A stretch of 44,545 nt of DNA. Source: JAQGHR01 sp031411935. Its GTDB lineage: Bacteria; Planctomycetota; Planctomycetia; Isosphaerales; Isosphaeraceae. Positions 16,639 to 25,059 of this stretch are shown piece after piece (the stretch's first letter is position 1; each line of letters begins with the position of its first letter). The notes under the pieces were generated by a model. That model saw only the letters and a list, made by a program, of their open reading frames with translations, searched no databases and was not told the origin of the DNA. Location: the NCBI GenBank assembly GCA_031411935.1, contig JANOBY010000125.1:1-44545 (forward strand), in the 5' to 3' direction. Position numbers and translations under genes: made by a program.

Positions 16639-17929
16639 GTGTCTTATCTCGCGATCTGCGCTTGGCTGAGGAGCTTGCGATCTCGTGGCAGTAGTTCGGC
16701 ACCGACTCCACAATAATGCCGATCTCTTTTACCAGAGTCCTCTCCGCAATATCCCTATCTTCCTGACTTTTCGCCGGATCGTGCTTTTGTGCGAGACCAC
16801 CCCTCCGCTTATAGTTCTCGTAGGCGAGTTTCTCGATCAGCGCGAAGGCATAGGCCTTCGCCTCGAACCAGTTGTTCTCGTCCACCCCCTGACCCGGCCC
16901 GATCGGAGAGCCCATCTCCTTCCACAACTCGACGGCGCATCGCCGCGTGATCGCGACGAACGCCGCGGAATCGCCTTGACTCGTCATGGGTAAGGGTTGG
17001 TGCACCTTGATCGTATCGGAGGCGACATCGCGGAGGGCCCACCATCCCACCGCGCCGATCACGGCGGCGGCACCGACTACGCTGGCGGCGATCCCTCCTC
17101 GGCGGCGAGGGGTACAGGCCGTGGCCTGTCCTTCAAGCGATAACTCGATGGCCCGGCAGAATGACATGACATCGGGGTAGCGGTCGCCGGGGTCTTCCTG
17201 AAGGCCTTTCATCAAGGCGACATCCGTTGCGGGTCGGACCTCGGGATTGTAATGTGACGGGGATTTGAAGATGCCCAGGGGGCGCTGGCCGGTAAACATC
17301 TCGTAGGTCATGGCTGCGAGCGAGTACTGGTCGGCCCGTTCATCGACGGGGAGTCGGTATTGCTGCTCCGGGGCCACGTACCCTAGAGTTCCAAGGCCCT
17401 GTCCCGATTGGGTGAGTTCCCCAGAACCAGATCGTTCGACCGCAATCCCGAAATCGGCGACCTTGGGGGTGCCGTCGGTGTGCATGAGAATGTTCTCGGG
17501 CTTCAGGTCGCGGTGGAGAATGCCTCGCGAGTGCAGATACTGTAGAGCTTCGGCGATCGGGATGAGAACGCGTCGAATCTGTTCGACGGGCATCGGCTTG
17601 CCCTGGCACATTCGACGACGCAGGTCGCCGCCCTCGAGGTACTCCATAACCAGGTAGGGACGATCGTCGGTCTCACCAAAATCAAAGATTGGGACCACGT
17701 TCTGGTGCGAGAGGGCGGCCATGATGGCGGCTTCTCGCTGAAATCGGGCCAGGCGCTCCACGGGGTCGGCATCGTGATCGATGGAGAGAAATTTGATCGC
17801 CACCTGCCGACCCAGGACTCGCTGTTTGGCGACGAAGACCCGGCCCATCGACCCTCGACCCACCGGAAAGAGCAAGTCGTACCCAGGGATGTTCTGGTGG
17901 AGTGTGGCCGTCTCAAACTCGAAGGGCAT
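16628..17929 (-). CDS. Transmembrane Ser/Thr protein kinase
   Basis: A 433-residue Hanks-type kinase. Catalytic domain at about 15-275: glycine loop VGRGSMGRV, Lys46 in VAIKF, HRDLKPEN (Asp141), DFG (Asp159) and APE. One transmembrane helix follows (about 278-299). The C-terminal region of some 130 residues contains AVELWKEMGSPIGPGQG...NNWFEAKAYA. That stretch resembles the DUF2934 pattern (ELW...G.P....W..A) common in planctomycetes and other groups. Activation-loop Ser/Thr residues are present. An in-frame start 23 codons upstream is possible, but homology to other kinases starts at the chosen ATG. It lies 187 bases after the third secreted paralogue and overlaps the histidine-kinase gene. 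Confidence 0.92.
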   Translation of the reverse strand: MPFEFETATLHQNIPGYDLLFPVGRGSMGRVFVAKQRVLGRQVAIKFLSIDHDADPVERLARFQREAAIMAALSHQNVVPIFDFGETDDRPYLVMEYLEGGDLRRRMCQGKPMPVEQIRRVLIPIAEALQYLHSRGILHRDLKPENILMHTDGTPKVADFGIAVERSGSGELTQSGQGLGTLGYVAPEQQYRLPVDERADQYSLAAMTYEMFTGQRPLGIFKSPSHYNPEVRPATDVALMKGLQEDPGDRYPDVMSFCRAIELSLEGQATACTPRRRGGIAASVVGAAAVIGAVGWWALRDVASDTIKVHQPLPMTSQGDSAAFVAITRRCAVELWKEMGSPIGPGQGVDENNWFEAKAYAFALIEKLAYENYKRRGGLAQKHDPAKSQEDRDIAERTLVKEIGIIVESVPNYCHEIASSSAKRRSRDKTHGP

Positions 17930-18116
17930 CTCTATCCAACCCCCAGAAGAGGACAGGAACCGTTTGCCTCGATCGGTCCGGAATTCCAACCTTCGCAACG
18001 CGCTAGGAAATCTGGACTTTCTGATCCTAACGCGACCCTGTGGGGCCCCGCCACCCCCCTGGGGCCATCATGAGCGTGACGGTTGGTGTGGGCGGCCCCT
18101 GAGGAGCCGCGGTGGC

Positions 18117-19424
18117 TCAAGGAATCGGCAGGTCGCGGAAGTCAAACGGAAGCTCGATAGCGACCCCCGCTACGCCAAAGTATCGGATGCGAGCGGGGGC
18201 CTTAGCTGGAATCTGCACACGATAGGTCATGGTACCGTCTGGGCCCGGCGGGGCGGTCGCGATGCACGTGGCGGCCAGGGGGAGGCCGTTCCGGTCCTCG
18301 ACTCGCATATGGTCGCTGAGGTTGTAGGGAAGCTTCAGGATGGTCTGCGTCGTCTGCCTCGGGCCCCCGGCATACTCGGCCGAGGAGGGAGGTTCTTCTC
18401 CGAAGATCGTAACCTCCAGGGTCTTCACGGCTGTCTCAAAGTTACGGCGGTCGATCTGCAGCGTGACGCCCCCACCCGACACCCTCGGGGTTGCGAGGTC
18501 GTCGAGGGAGAGCGAGAAAAGCTCGTCGGTCCGGCACACGGTGAGGACGGGCACCCATCCGCGGATCCTGGCAAGGATCGTTCCATGCGAGGCAGGCAGC
18601 TGAAGGGGGACGGGTAGGTACAGGACCTGGACCTGGGAGGGGCTATCGGCCAGGAGGGCGGTCTCGACGGTTCGTAGAGGGGCTTTTCTTCCGGATCGCA
18701 GGTCATGGCCCTGATCATCGACCGCCTCATTCAAGCGAACGGAGCCATGGGTCTGAATGAGGAGCCCCGGCTCGGCCGCGATCTCAAGAATCGCGTGGAA
18801 ATCGTGCGTGATCATCGGTTCGGCCCGCGCGGAGGCTTGACGCACCGTGTGATGACGACGCAATTTGACGAGAGAAATCCGGTAAGGCCCCGGATAGACC
18901 GTGGGAGGCATCGGGCCCTCACGTTCGACGAGCTCGAACATGGGGGAGCTTCGGGCGAGCTCAGGCTTCTGCGGATCGAGCCCAGCGCGAAACCCGTTCT
19001 TCTCGCCGAGCCGATCTATTGCCTCGAAGAATGTCAGGCTTTCGGTAAGTAGGAGCGATACGGTAGCAGTTCGCCAGGGGGATTCGGGCCTGATCCACAG
19101 GCCGGTCGTCGCGCCGGTGGGGAGAGCGAGATCGTTGATCGCGTCGGCCAGCATCACGTCCTTTAGGACCGGTTGAACCCGCGTAGCGCGTCGCATTCGG
19201 ATACCGCCGAGGCGCCGGATGAGGTCGGTCGCCGCCCGGCGTGGTTCCCCCGTGGACCGCTGGGAAAAGGCTCTGAGTGCGGGGAGGCTCCGAAGTCCGC
19301 CCGCCTCCAGCGCGTCCAGCGCCGCGGCCCGGACCTCCGCCGAGGGCGACAGGATACCCTCGGTGAGGTTCGAAGGGTCGACCTGGATCACCAGGAGAAG
19401 GCTCAACAGGGAAACCGCCGCCAT
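18117..19424 (-). CDS. Secreted planctomycete protein, third tandem paralogue
   Basis: A 435-residue protein that I cannot assign to a named family. It starts with a hydrophobic export signal (AAVSLLSLLLVIQ). A HEAT-like helical stretch follows (SAEVRAAALDALEAGGLRSL and the next 40 residues), then a long beta-rich region. It shares with the two upstream genes a [FW]-x-A-[IV]-D-R-[IL] segment (FFEAIDRLGE), a GPYRISLVKL segment, an AEPGLL...EAVDDQGHDL segment and a C-terminal PFDFRDLPIP. The ATG chosen is 26 bases after the previous stop; a longer reading overlapping that gene is possible. It precedes a Ser/Thr kinase gene on the same strand. Confidence 0.7.
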   Translation of the reverse strand: MAAVSLLSLLLVIQVDPSNLTEGILSPSAEVRAAALDALEAGGLRSLPALRAFSQRSTGEPRRAATDLIRRLGGIRMRRATRVQPVLKDVMLADAINDLALPTGATTGLWIRPESPWRTATVSLLLTESLTFFEAIDRLGEKNGFRAGLDPQKPELARSSPMFELVEREGPMPPTVYPGPYRISLVKLRRHHTVRQASARAEPMITHDFHAILEIAAEPGLLIQTHGSVRLNEAVDDQGHDLRSGRKAPLRTVETALLADSPSQVQVLYLPVPLQLPASHGTILARIRGWVPVLTVCRTDELFSLSLDDLATPRVSGGGVTLQIDRRNFETAVKTLEVTIFGEEPPSSAEYAGGPRQTTQTILKLPYNLSDHMRVEDRNGLPLAATCIATAPPGPDGTMTYRVQIPAKAPARIRYFGVAGVAIELPFDFRDLPIP

Positions 19425-19450
19425 GCAACGACTCGCGATCTCGAAAGGGT

Positions 19451-20578
19451 TCAGGGCAGAGGGACGTCGCCGAATTCGAACGGAGCTTCCCACGACACCC
19501 ACTCCGGGACGTAGAGTCGGAGAAGTGTAGGGAGGGTCTGAGCGCCTGGCGCTCGGGGCGAAAGCGTGTACTCGAAGCGAATCGATTCCCCTTCAAGGAT
19601 CTGGCTTCCAGCGGAGGCGCTCAACGGTCCCAGGTCGTCCAGGATCTCGATCTGTCGATGGAGGGCAAACAGCCGGCCTCGAAGATGAGTCTTGGTAGAC
19701 GGTCGCTGTTGGGCATGGTCCGCATCTGGGCTTGCGTTGATCGTCAATCGAGCTTGCTCGCCTGGTTTGGCGTCGAAAGCCTCGACCTTCAGCACAAATC
19801 CCCCGGCCGAGATCGAATGCCCCACGGATCCGAAGAGCTTCAGGGTTCGTGCCGGTTCCCTGGGGATCCGGCCGACCACAACCGGCATCACACCTCGCAG
19901 GCTCTTCAACCGGCCTTTGGGAGACTTTGGGGTGGACAGATTCACCGTCAAGTTCTGAGGGAACGAGCCCAGATTCTCAAATCCCGGGACCAGAGGCGAG
20001 CGTTGCTCGACAGGAATCCCCGAATTGATCAAGGAGCGGCCTTGGTCGTCGGTTGCCTCTAGTTTCACCAAAGGACCCGTTCGGATGGCGATGACTCGCG
20101 GCTCCGTAAGGACCTCGAATTCCGCGAAGTGGCGCTCGGAGGTTGGCCCCTTCCTGAGGTCTCCGTCCCGGGTGAAGTCGCGTACCGAATCGAGATGTAG
20201 GCTGAAGTGTCCGAAGCGGAATGGACCGGAATACACGTTCAGTTGTGGGTCCACCGGCTCTGGACCGAACAGGGAAACATTCCAACTGCCTACGCCGGCC
20301 CCGCCCGTCTCGTTGATCTGACTCCGCAACCTGGCCACGTCGCAAAGTCGATCGACCGCATTCCAGAATGGGACGGGCTCATCGGCTTCCAACGTGACTT
20401 TGCGTACGTTCTCCTCGGAGAGGCCGGCGAACGCCATGCCGATACTGGTGCCGCTCTGGTCGCCGATAGAGCGAACGACTTCAGCCAGGGGCTGGTCGCG
20501 GAATTTCAGCACGACCAGGCTTGGCCGCGTGGGGTCCTCGGCCAGCGAGATCAGGAGTAGCAGGCAAGCCAGTTTCAC
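19451..20578 (-). CDS. Secreted planctomycete protein, second tandem paralogue
   Basis: A 375-residue protein of the same uncharacterised family. The GTG start has GGAG six bases upstream and opens a short signal peptide (KLACLLLLISLA). The HEAT-like N-terminal segment of the other two is missing here. Shared segments are PVPFWNAVDRLCD, SGPFRFGHFSL, TEPRVIAIRTGPLVKLEATDDQGRSL and the C-terminal APFEFGDVPLP. An N-terminal LKFRDQPLAEVVRSIGDQSG resembles secretin/TonB short N-terminal domain motifs, but is too short to name with confidence. The gene lies 28 bases after the first paralogue and 26 bases before the third. Confidence 0.72.
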   Translation of the reverse strand: MKLACLLLLISLAEDPTRPSLVVLKFRDQPLAEVVRSIGDQSGTSIGMAFAGLSEENVRKVTLEADEPVPFWNAVDRLCDVARLRSQINETGGAGVGSWNVSLFGPEPVDPQLNVYSGPFRFGHFSLHLDSVRDFTRDGDLRKGPTSERHFAEFEVLTEPRVIAIRTGPLVKLEATDDQGRSLINSGIPVEQRSPLVPGFENLGSFPQNLTVNLSTPKSPKGRLKSLRGVMPVVVGRIPREPARTLKLFGSVGHSISAGGFVLKVEAFDAKPGEQARLTINASPDADHAQQRPSTKTHLRGRLFALHRQIEILDDLGPLSASAGSQILEGESIRFEYTLSPRAPGAQTLPTLLRLYVPEWVSWEAPFEFGDVPLP

Positions 20579-20606
20579 CGAGGTCTCCGGGAATCCTGGG
20601 CGTGAT

Positions 20607-21962
20607 TCAGGGCATGGGAATGTTGTGGAACTCGAACGGAACCTCGATCTGGCTCCAGCTCGCAGGATAATACCGCGCCTCCACGGGAGGCCCCAAGCCT
20701 GGCTTCGCAGCGACCTGAATCGTAATGGCGTTGCCCATGGACGAATTGAGCATCTGCCCCAGGTCATCGCTCTGGCAGACTCTCCCATTGGCGTCGAGGA
20801 AGTCCAGATATCCCTTCGCCGAGGGAGGAACCCCGAGGCCGCTTCTGGCATCCAACCTGCCATTAGTCTGGGCTGGATTCGCTGTTGGCTCGGGGCCGTC
20901 GAGGCTCAACTGGATCAGCGTCGCCCGTCCGTTGGGGTCCGGCTGGACGTTGAGGATGGACAGGGTCGTTCCGTGATGAGTGAGGGGCGATTTCCTGCGG
21001 TCGAGCGACACGATCAGGGGATCATCCCGCCGTCCGACCACCAGACCTTTCACGCTTCCCTTGAGCACGGTGATGGTTTTGCCCGGCTTGGCCGGATAGC
21101 GAAGGGCAAGCGCCAAAGGGCCCGCCCTTGACAAATCCTCACCCAATCCCCTGGAGGTGACAACGCCTGAGACCTTGGACCCTCCTTGAAGCAGAGACTG
21201 CCCAAGATCGTCGGTGGCCTCGATCAGGACCGGGTCGTCGAGCGAGGCGAGCAAGAGACGAGGTTCGGCCCTCACTTGAATCTGCACGGTAAAGGTGTTC
21301 TCGGGAGGCTGCGGCGCCGACATGCTCAGTTTTTGAGTGAACGTCCGAACCTGATACAGCCTGAGGCCCAGAACGGAGATCCGAAACGCACCGGAATTTG
21401 TCGTGGGGGGAGAAGCACCCAGGTCGGTCTTCAGGGTCAGATCGGGCAGGTTCGTCATCCTTCGACCGTCCCGTTGCACGAACCGGCCCCGGCGGGGCAC
21501 CCCGATCGGGGGCATCTGCAAGTACGCGCTGCCCTGGAGGAGGATTCGATCCACGGCGTCCCAGAGGGTCAGTTCCTCGTGGATCGCCACCACCGGGGCT
21601 CGCCACTTCGCGTCGCCCTCGGGCTCGAGCCGGAAGCTGGTTCCTGTTCGCTGGGTGATGGTCGCCGTGGCTTCCAGGATCGTGGCTTTGTCGAGGTCGA
21701 GCCGGAATCGGCTAGCTTGCGACAGGCTTCGGCCCTCGATTCGGTCCAGGAGCGTAGCTATCTCGGCACGGAGTTCCAAGTCCAACGATTCGGCGGATGC
21801 CTCAAGGAGCTTGCGGCCCGGCTCGCCCATTGCCTCAAGCTCGCGAGCGGCGTTCACCCGCTCCAGGACGTGCGGCGAGGTGAGCCGCGAGACGAGTTCC
21901 TGCTTCGGAACATCTGCCTGCCAGCCCAGTGTAGACAGGCCGATGGCCAGTGCGAAATACAT
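20607..21962 (-). CDS. Secreted planctomycete protein, first tandem paralogue
   Basis: A 451-residue protein with a signal peptide (MYFALAIGLSTLGWQA). Then comes a HEAT-like helical stretch (VNAARELEAMGEPGRKLLEA), a segment EATATITQRTGTSFRLE, and beta-rich regions. The family segments are LTLWDAVDRIL, SGAFRISVLGLRLYQVRTFT, AEPRLLLASLDDPVLIEATDDLGQSL and the C-terminal VPFEFHNIPMP. A GTG five codons earlier could also serve as start. It begins 85 bases after the polA stop and may share the polA transcript. Function unknown; the shared segments suggest a conserved fold with strong divergence elsewhere. Confidence 0.72.
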   Translation of the reverse strand: MYFALAIGLSTLGWQADVPKQELVSRLTSPHVLERVNAARELEAMGEPGRKLLEASAESLDLELRAEIATLLDRIEGRSLSQASRFRLDLDKATILEATATITQRTGTSFRLEPEGDAKWRAPVVAIHEELTLWDAVDRILLQGSAYLQMPPIGVPRRGRFVQRDGRRMTNLPDLTLKTDLGASPPTTNSGAFRISVLGLRLYQVRTFTQKLSMSAPQPPENTFTVQIQVRAEPRLLLASLDDPVLIEATDDLGQSLLQGGSKVSGVVTSRGLGEDLSRAGPLALALRYPAKPGKTITVLKGSVKGLVVGRRDDPLIVSLDRRKSPLTHHGTTLSILNVQPDPNGRATLIQLSLDGPEPTANPAQTNGRLDARSGLGVPPSAKGYLDFLDANGRVCQSDDLGQMLNSSMGNAITIQVAAKPGLGPPVEARYYPASWSQIEVPFEFHNIPMP

Positions 21963-22047
21963 AGACTCGGTCCCCACGGATCCGGCCGATATCGGTACAG
22001 GTTTGAGGATACCGGAACGATCCTACCCGAGGCTACCCGCCACTTTG

Positions 22048-24750
22048 TTACGCCCGATCCTTCCATGGGGTCACGTCGAGCCAGTTGTCGCCGACCGCGA
22101 TCTCGACCCCTAGGGGGACCGTCAGCTCGAGTGCTGTAGTCATGGCCTCGCCGACGATCTTGGCGAGCCGATCCACCTCATCAATGGGCGTCTCGAACAC
22201 CAGTTCGTCGTGGATCTGGAGAAGCATTCGGGCCCGGAGCCCACTCTCGCGAAGCTTCCGATCGACGGCAAGCATCGCCATCTTGATCAAGTCGGCGGCA
22301 GATCCCTGGATCACCGTGTTGATCGCGGTCCGTTCGGCCAGGTTGAGGTTGCGGCCGGTCACGTTCTTGATTCCCGAGATCGCGCGTCGCCGCCCCAGGA
22401 TCGTCTCGACCCGTCCCTGCTCGAGCGCCAGGGAGCGAGTCTGGTTAATGAACGTGTCTACACCCGCGAATTGCTCGAAGTATGCGTCAATGAACCTGGC
22501 GGCGTCCTGCTGGTTAATGCCCAGTCGACTGGCCAACCCGAAAGCGCTCAGCCCATAAATCACCCCGAAGTTCACGGTTTTGGCCATCCGCCGTTGACTT
22601 TTGGTGACCTGGTCGTCTGGGACGCTGAAGATCCCCGCCGCCACACTTGTGTGGATATCCCGATCCTCGGCAAACGCGGCCACGAGGGCGGGGTCTTTTG
22701 AGTAATGGGCCAAAATTCGCAGCTCGATCTGAGAGTAATCCGCTGTGAGCAGCTTCCATCCAGGGAAACCGGCCACGAAGGCTTGGCGGATCTGACGGCC
22801 GTCCTCGGTCCTCGTGGGGATGTTTTGAAGATTTGGATCCGAGGAGCTAAGCCGGCCGGTCGCGGCCACCACTTGGTTGAAGGACGTGTGGACGCGTCCA
22901 TCCTCATGAGCGAGATTTGCCAGCGCATCGAGATAGGTACTTTTCAGCTTTTCGAGCTGGCGATATTCGAGGATCTGACGGGGCAGGGGATGCTTGATCG
23001 CGAGCTCTTCCAAGACCTCGGCATCGGTGCTCGGCTCGCCTTTGGGCGTCTTTTTCCCCACGGGCAACTTGAGGTCGTCGAACAGGACCTGCCGCAGTTG
23101 AGGTCCCGACCCAATATTGAACTCGCGACCGGCGTGGTGGTAGATCTCCTTGCGCAGGGCCTCAATCCGGTTCGCAAAGTCGACGGAGAGCTCGCGCAGA
23201 CGGACCACATCGACTTTGATTCCGGCCGATTCCATGTCGGCCAGGACGCGAATCAAGGGACGCTCCAGGTCTGCGTAGAGGTTCCACAGCCCTTGCTCAC
23301 GGCATTGTGGGGCCAGGATCGATTCGAGCCTCCAGGCGGCGTCCGCGTCTTCGGCCGCGTACTGGGTCACGCGATCCACTTCGACCTGATCGATCGTCTT
23401 CTGGTTCTTGCCCTTCCCGATCAGGTCCGAGATGGGGATCATCGTATGGTCGAGCAGACGGCGAGAGAGTTCATCGAGGCCGTGGTTCCGTTCTCCGCTC
23501 TCGAGCAAATAACTCAAGACCATCGTATCGATGATCTCGCCCGCCAGGTCCACGCCCAGTCGCTTCATCACGAGGAGATCGTACTTCACGTTCTGACCGA
23601 CAATCTCGACCGATGGGTTGGTCAAACAGGGCCGCAGGGCGTCGAGGGCCGCGTCCCGGTCGAGCACCCGATCGAACATTGGCCCCTTCACGGGCAGGTA
23701 GTACCCTTCGCCTTCCTTCCAGGAGAACGAGTAGCCTACGAGCTCTGCCTTAAGAGGGTCCACGGACGTGGTCTCGGTATCGAAGGCGAATCGCGGCTGG
23801 CTCCCCAGCTCGGAGACGAACCCGGCCAGGGCCTCGGGGGTGTCAATCGTCTTGTAGGCGGACAGGTCCCACTTCGTTTCGGGGGCTGGCTTGTCGTCCA
23901 CGATCTCGTTAAGGAATCCATGAAAGCCGCATTCCGAGCATAGGGCCTTGAGGGCCTTGGCGTCGTATCCGTCGGTGCGGAGTGCGTTCCAGTCGAGGTT
24001 GAGCTCGAGGTCGTCCTTCAGTACTACCAGAGTTTTGGCGCGTCGGGCGGTCTCCGCGTGGTCGCGCAAGCTCTGCTGTTTCTTCACCCCCTTCACCTTG
24101 TCGGCGCTAGCCAGCAAGGTCTCAAGGTCGCCGAAGGTCTGCAGGAGCTCGGTCGCAGTCTTCGGCCCAATCCCGGGGATGCCTGGCACGTTGTCCACCG
24201 AGTCGCCCGTGAGGGAGAGATAATCGACGACCTGCTCGGGCGTGATCCCCCAGTCGTTCTTGAGCGCCTCGGCATCGATGAACTTGTTGTCGCGAAGATT
24301 GAGGATGCGGATCTGATCGGTCAGAAGCTGACGGGCGTCCTTGTCCGAGGTGATGATCGTGACGTCGAGACCGCGTTCGGCGCCGCGTCTGGCGAGGGTC
24401 GCGATCACGTCGTCGGCCTCGGCCCCTTCGTGCAGGAGGACCGGGATGCGGAAGGCCTCGAAAACCCGCCTGGCGACTGCGATCTGTGGTCGGAGGTCGT
24501 CAGGCATGGCTGATCGCGTGGCCTTGTATTCGGCGAAGATGTCCGAGCGGAAGACCGGCCCGCCGCCGTCGAAGGCCACTGCCACGTAGTCGGGCTTACG
24601 CACTCGCAGGAGATTGAGCATGTCGCGGAACAGACCGTAAGCCACATTCGTGGGCTGGCCCGACGGGCCAGTCATGAGCGGGATGGCGTGGAAGATCTGA
24701 TAGATGCGTGAATAGGCATCCAGGATATAGAAAGTGGGTCGCGCTTCCAT
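22048..24750 (-). CDS. polA: DNA polymerase I
   Basis: A 900-residue family A polymerase with all three activities apparently intact. The 5'-nuclease domain (1-290) has GAEADDVIATLA, ITSDKDARQLL and SLTGDSVDNVPGIPGIGPK. The 3'-5' exonuclease (300-480) keeps the DEDDy residues Asp324 and Glu326 (FDTET), Asp391 (VKYDLL), and Tyr464 with Asp468 (YAAED). The polymerase (500-900) has Asp671 (DYSQIELR), the O helix RRMAKTVNFGVIYG and Asp848/Glu849 (IHDELVFE). It fills gaps in repair and removes RNA primers. The ATG is preceded by GAGG. It is the first gene of a co-directional minus-strand series, divergent from the coiled-coil gene. Confidence 0.98.
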   Translation of the reverse strand: MEARPTFYILDAYSRIYQIFHAIPLMTGPSGQPTNVAYGLFRDMLNLLRVRKPDYVAVAFDGGGPVFRSDIFAEYKATRSAMPDDLRPQIAVARRVFEAFRIPVLLHEGAEADDVIATLARRGAERGLDVTIITSDKDARQLLTDQIRILNLRDNKFIDAEALKNDWGITPEQVVDYLSLTGDSVDNVPGIPGIGPKTATELLQTFGDLETLLASADKVKGVKKQQSLRDHAETARRAKTLVVLKDDLELNLDWNALRTDGYDAKALKALCSECGFHGFLNEIVDDKPAPETKWDLSAYKTIDTPEALAGFVSELGSQPRFAFDTETTSVDPLKAELVGYSFSWKEGEGYYLPVKGPMFDRVLDRDAALDALRPCLTNPSVEIVGQNVKYDLLVMKRLGVDLAGEIIDTMVLSYLLESGERNHGLDELSRRLLDHTMIPISDLIGKGKNQKTIDQVEVDRVTQYAAEDADAAWRLESILAPQCREQGLWNLYADLERPLIRVLADMESAGIKVDVVRLRELSVDFANRIEALRKEIYHHAGREFNIGSGPQLRQVLFDDLKLPVGKKTPKGEPSTDAEVLEELAIKHPLPRQILEYRQLEKLKSTYLDALANLAHEDGRVHTSFNQVVAATGRLSSSDPNLQNIPTRTEDGRQIRQAFVAGFPGWKLLTADYSQIELRILAHYSKDPALVAAFAEDRDIHTSVAAGIFSVPDDQVTKSQRRMAKTVNFGVIYGLSAFGLASRLGINQQDAARFIDAYFEQFAGVDTFINQTRSLALEQGRVETILGRRRAISGIKNVTGRNLNLAERTAINTVIQGSAADLIKMAMLAVDRKLRESGLRARMLLQIHDELVFETPIDEVDRLAKIVGEAMTTALELTVPLGVEIAVGDNWLDVTPWKDRA

Positions 24751-25059
24751 GATTCGCTCGCCTCGAAAGTACTAGTTCGGACAGGCCCCGAATCGAGGGA
24801 ACCGAAAATCGATCCGGGTCGTCGAATGAAGGCCGGGTCGAACAATCGGATCAAGACGTACGACCGTTTGACCCGATGCCTCGCAACTCCTACAATCGTC
24901 TTAGTCTTTGGATGCGGCGCCCTTCATTCCCCCAGGGTGTTCCAGTCTAACGGATTCTCGCTCACATCTTGTGTCGCGTGTGACATACTATAGGGAAATC
25001 GGCAATGTACCTCGTGTTCGCGAGGGCGTGCCGTCGTGCAGGTCAGGAGCATTCCCCCG
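24751..25059. other. Divergent intergenic region between polA and the coiled-coil gene
   Basis: About 310 bases without an accepted gene. It holds a good plus-strand promoter (24868-24896). No clear promoter pair was found for polA. Confidence 0.6.
24868..24896 (+). promoter_or_regulatory. Promoter of the coiled-coil membrane protein
   Basis: TTGACC (24868-24873) is followed after exactly 17 bases by TACAAT (24891-24896). Transcription would start near 24903, leaving an untranslated leader of about 157 bases before the ATG at 25060. Confidence 0.6.

Noticed and set aside
22705..23943. Plus-strand open frame antisense to polA
   Set aside because: Shadow of a strongly conserved gene; no protein-family pattern.
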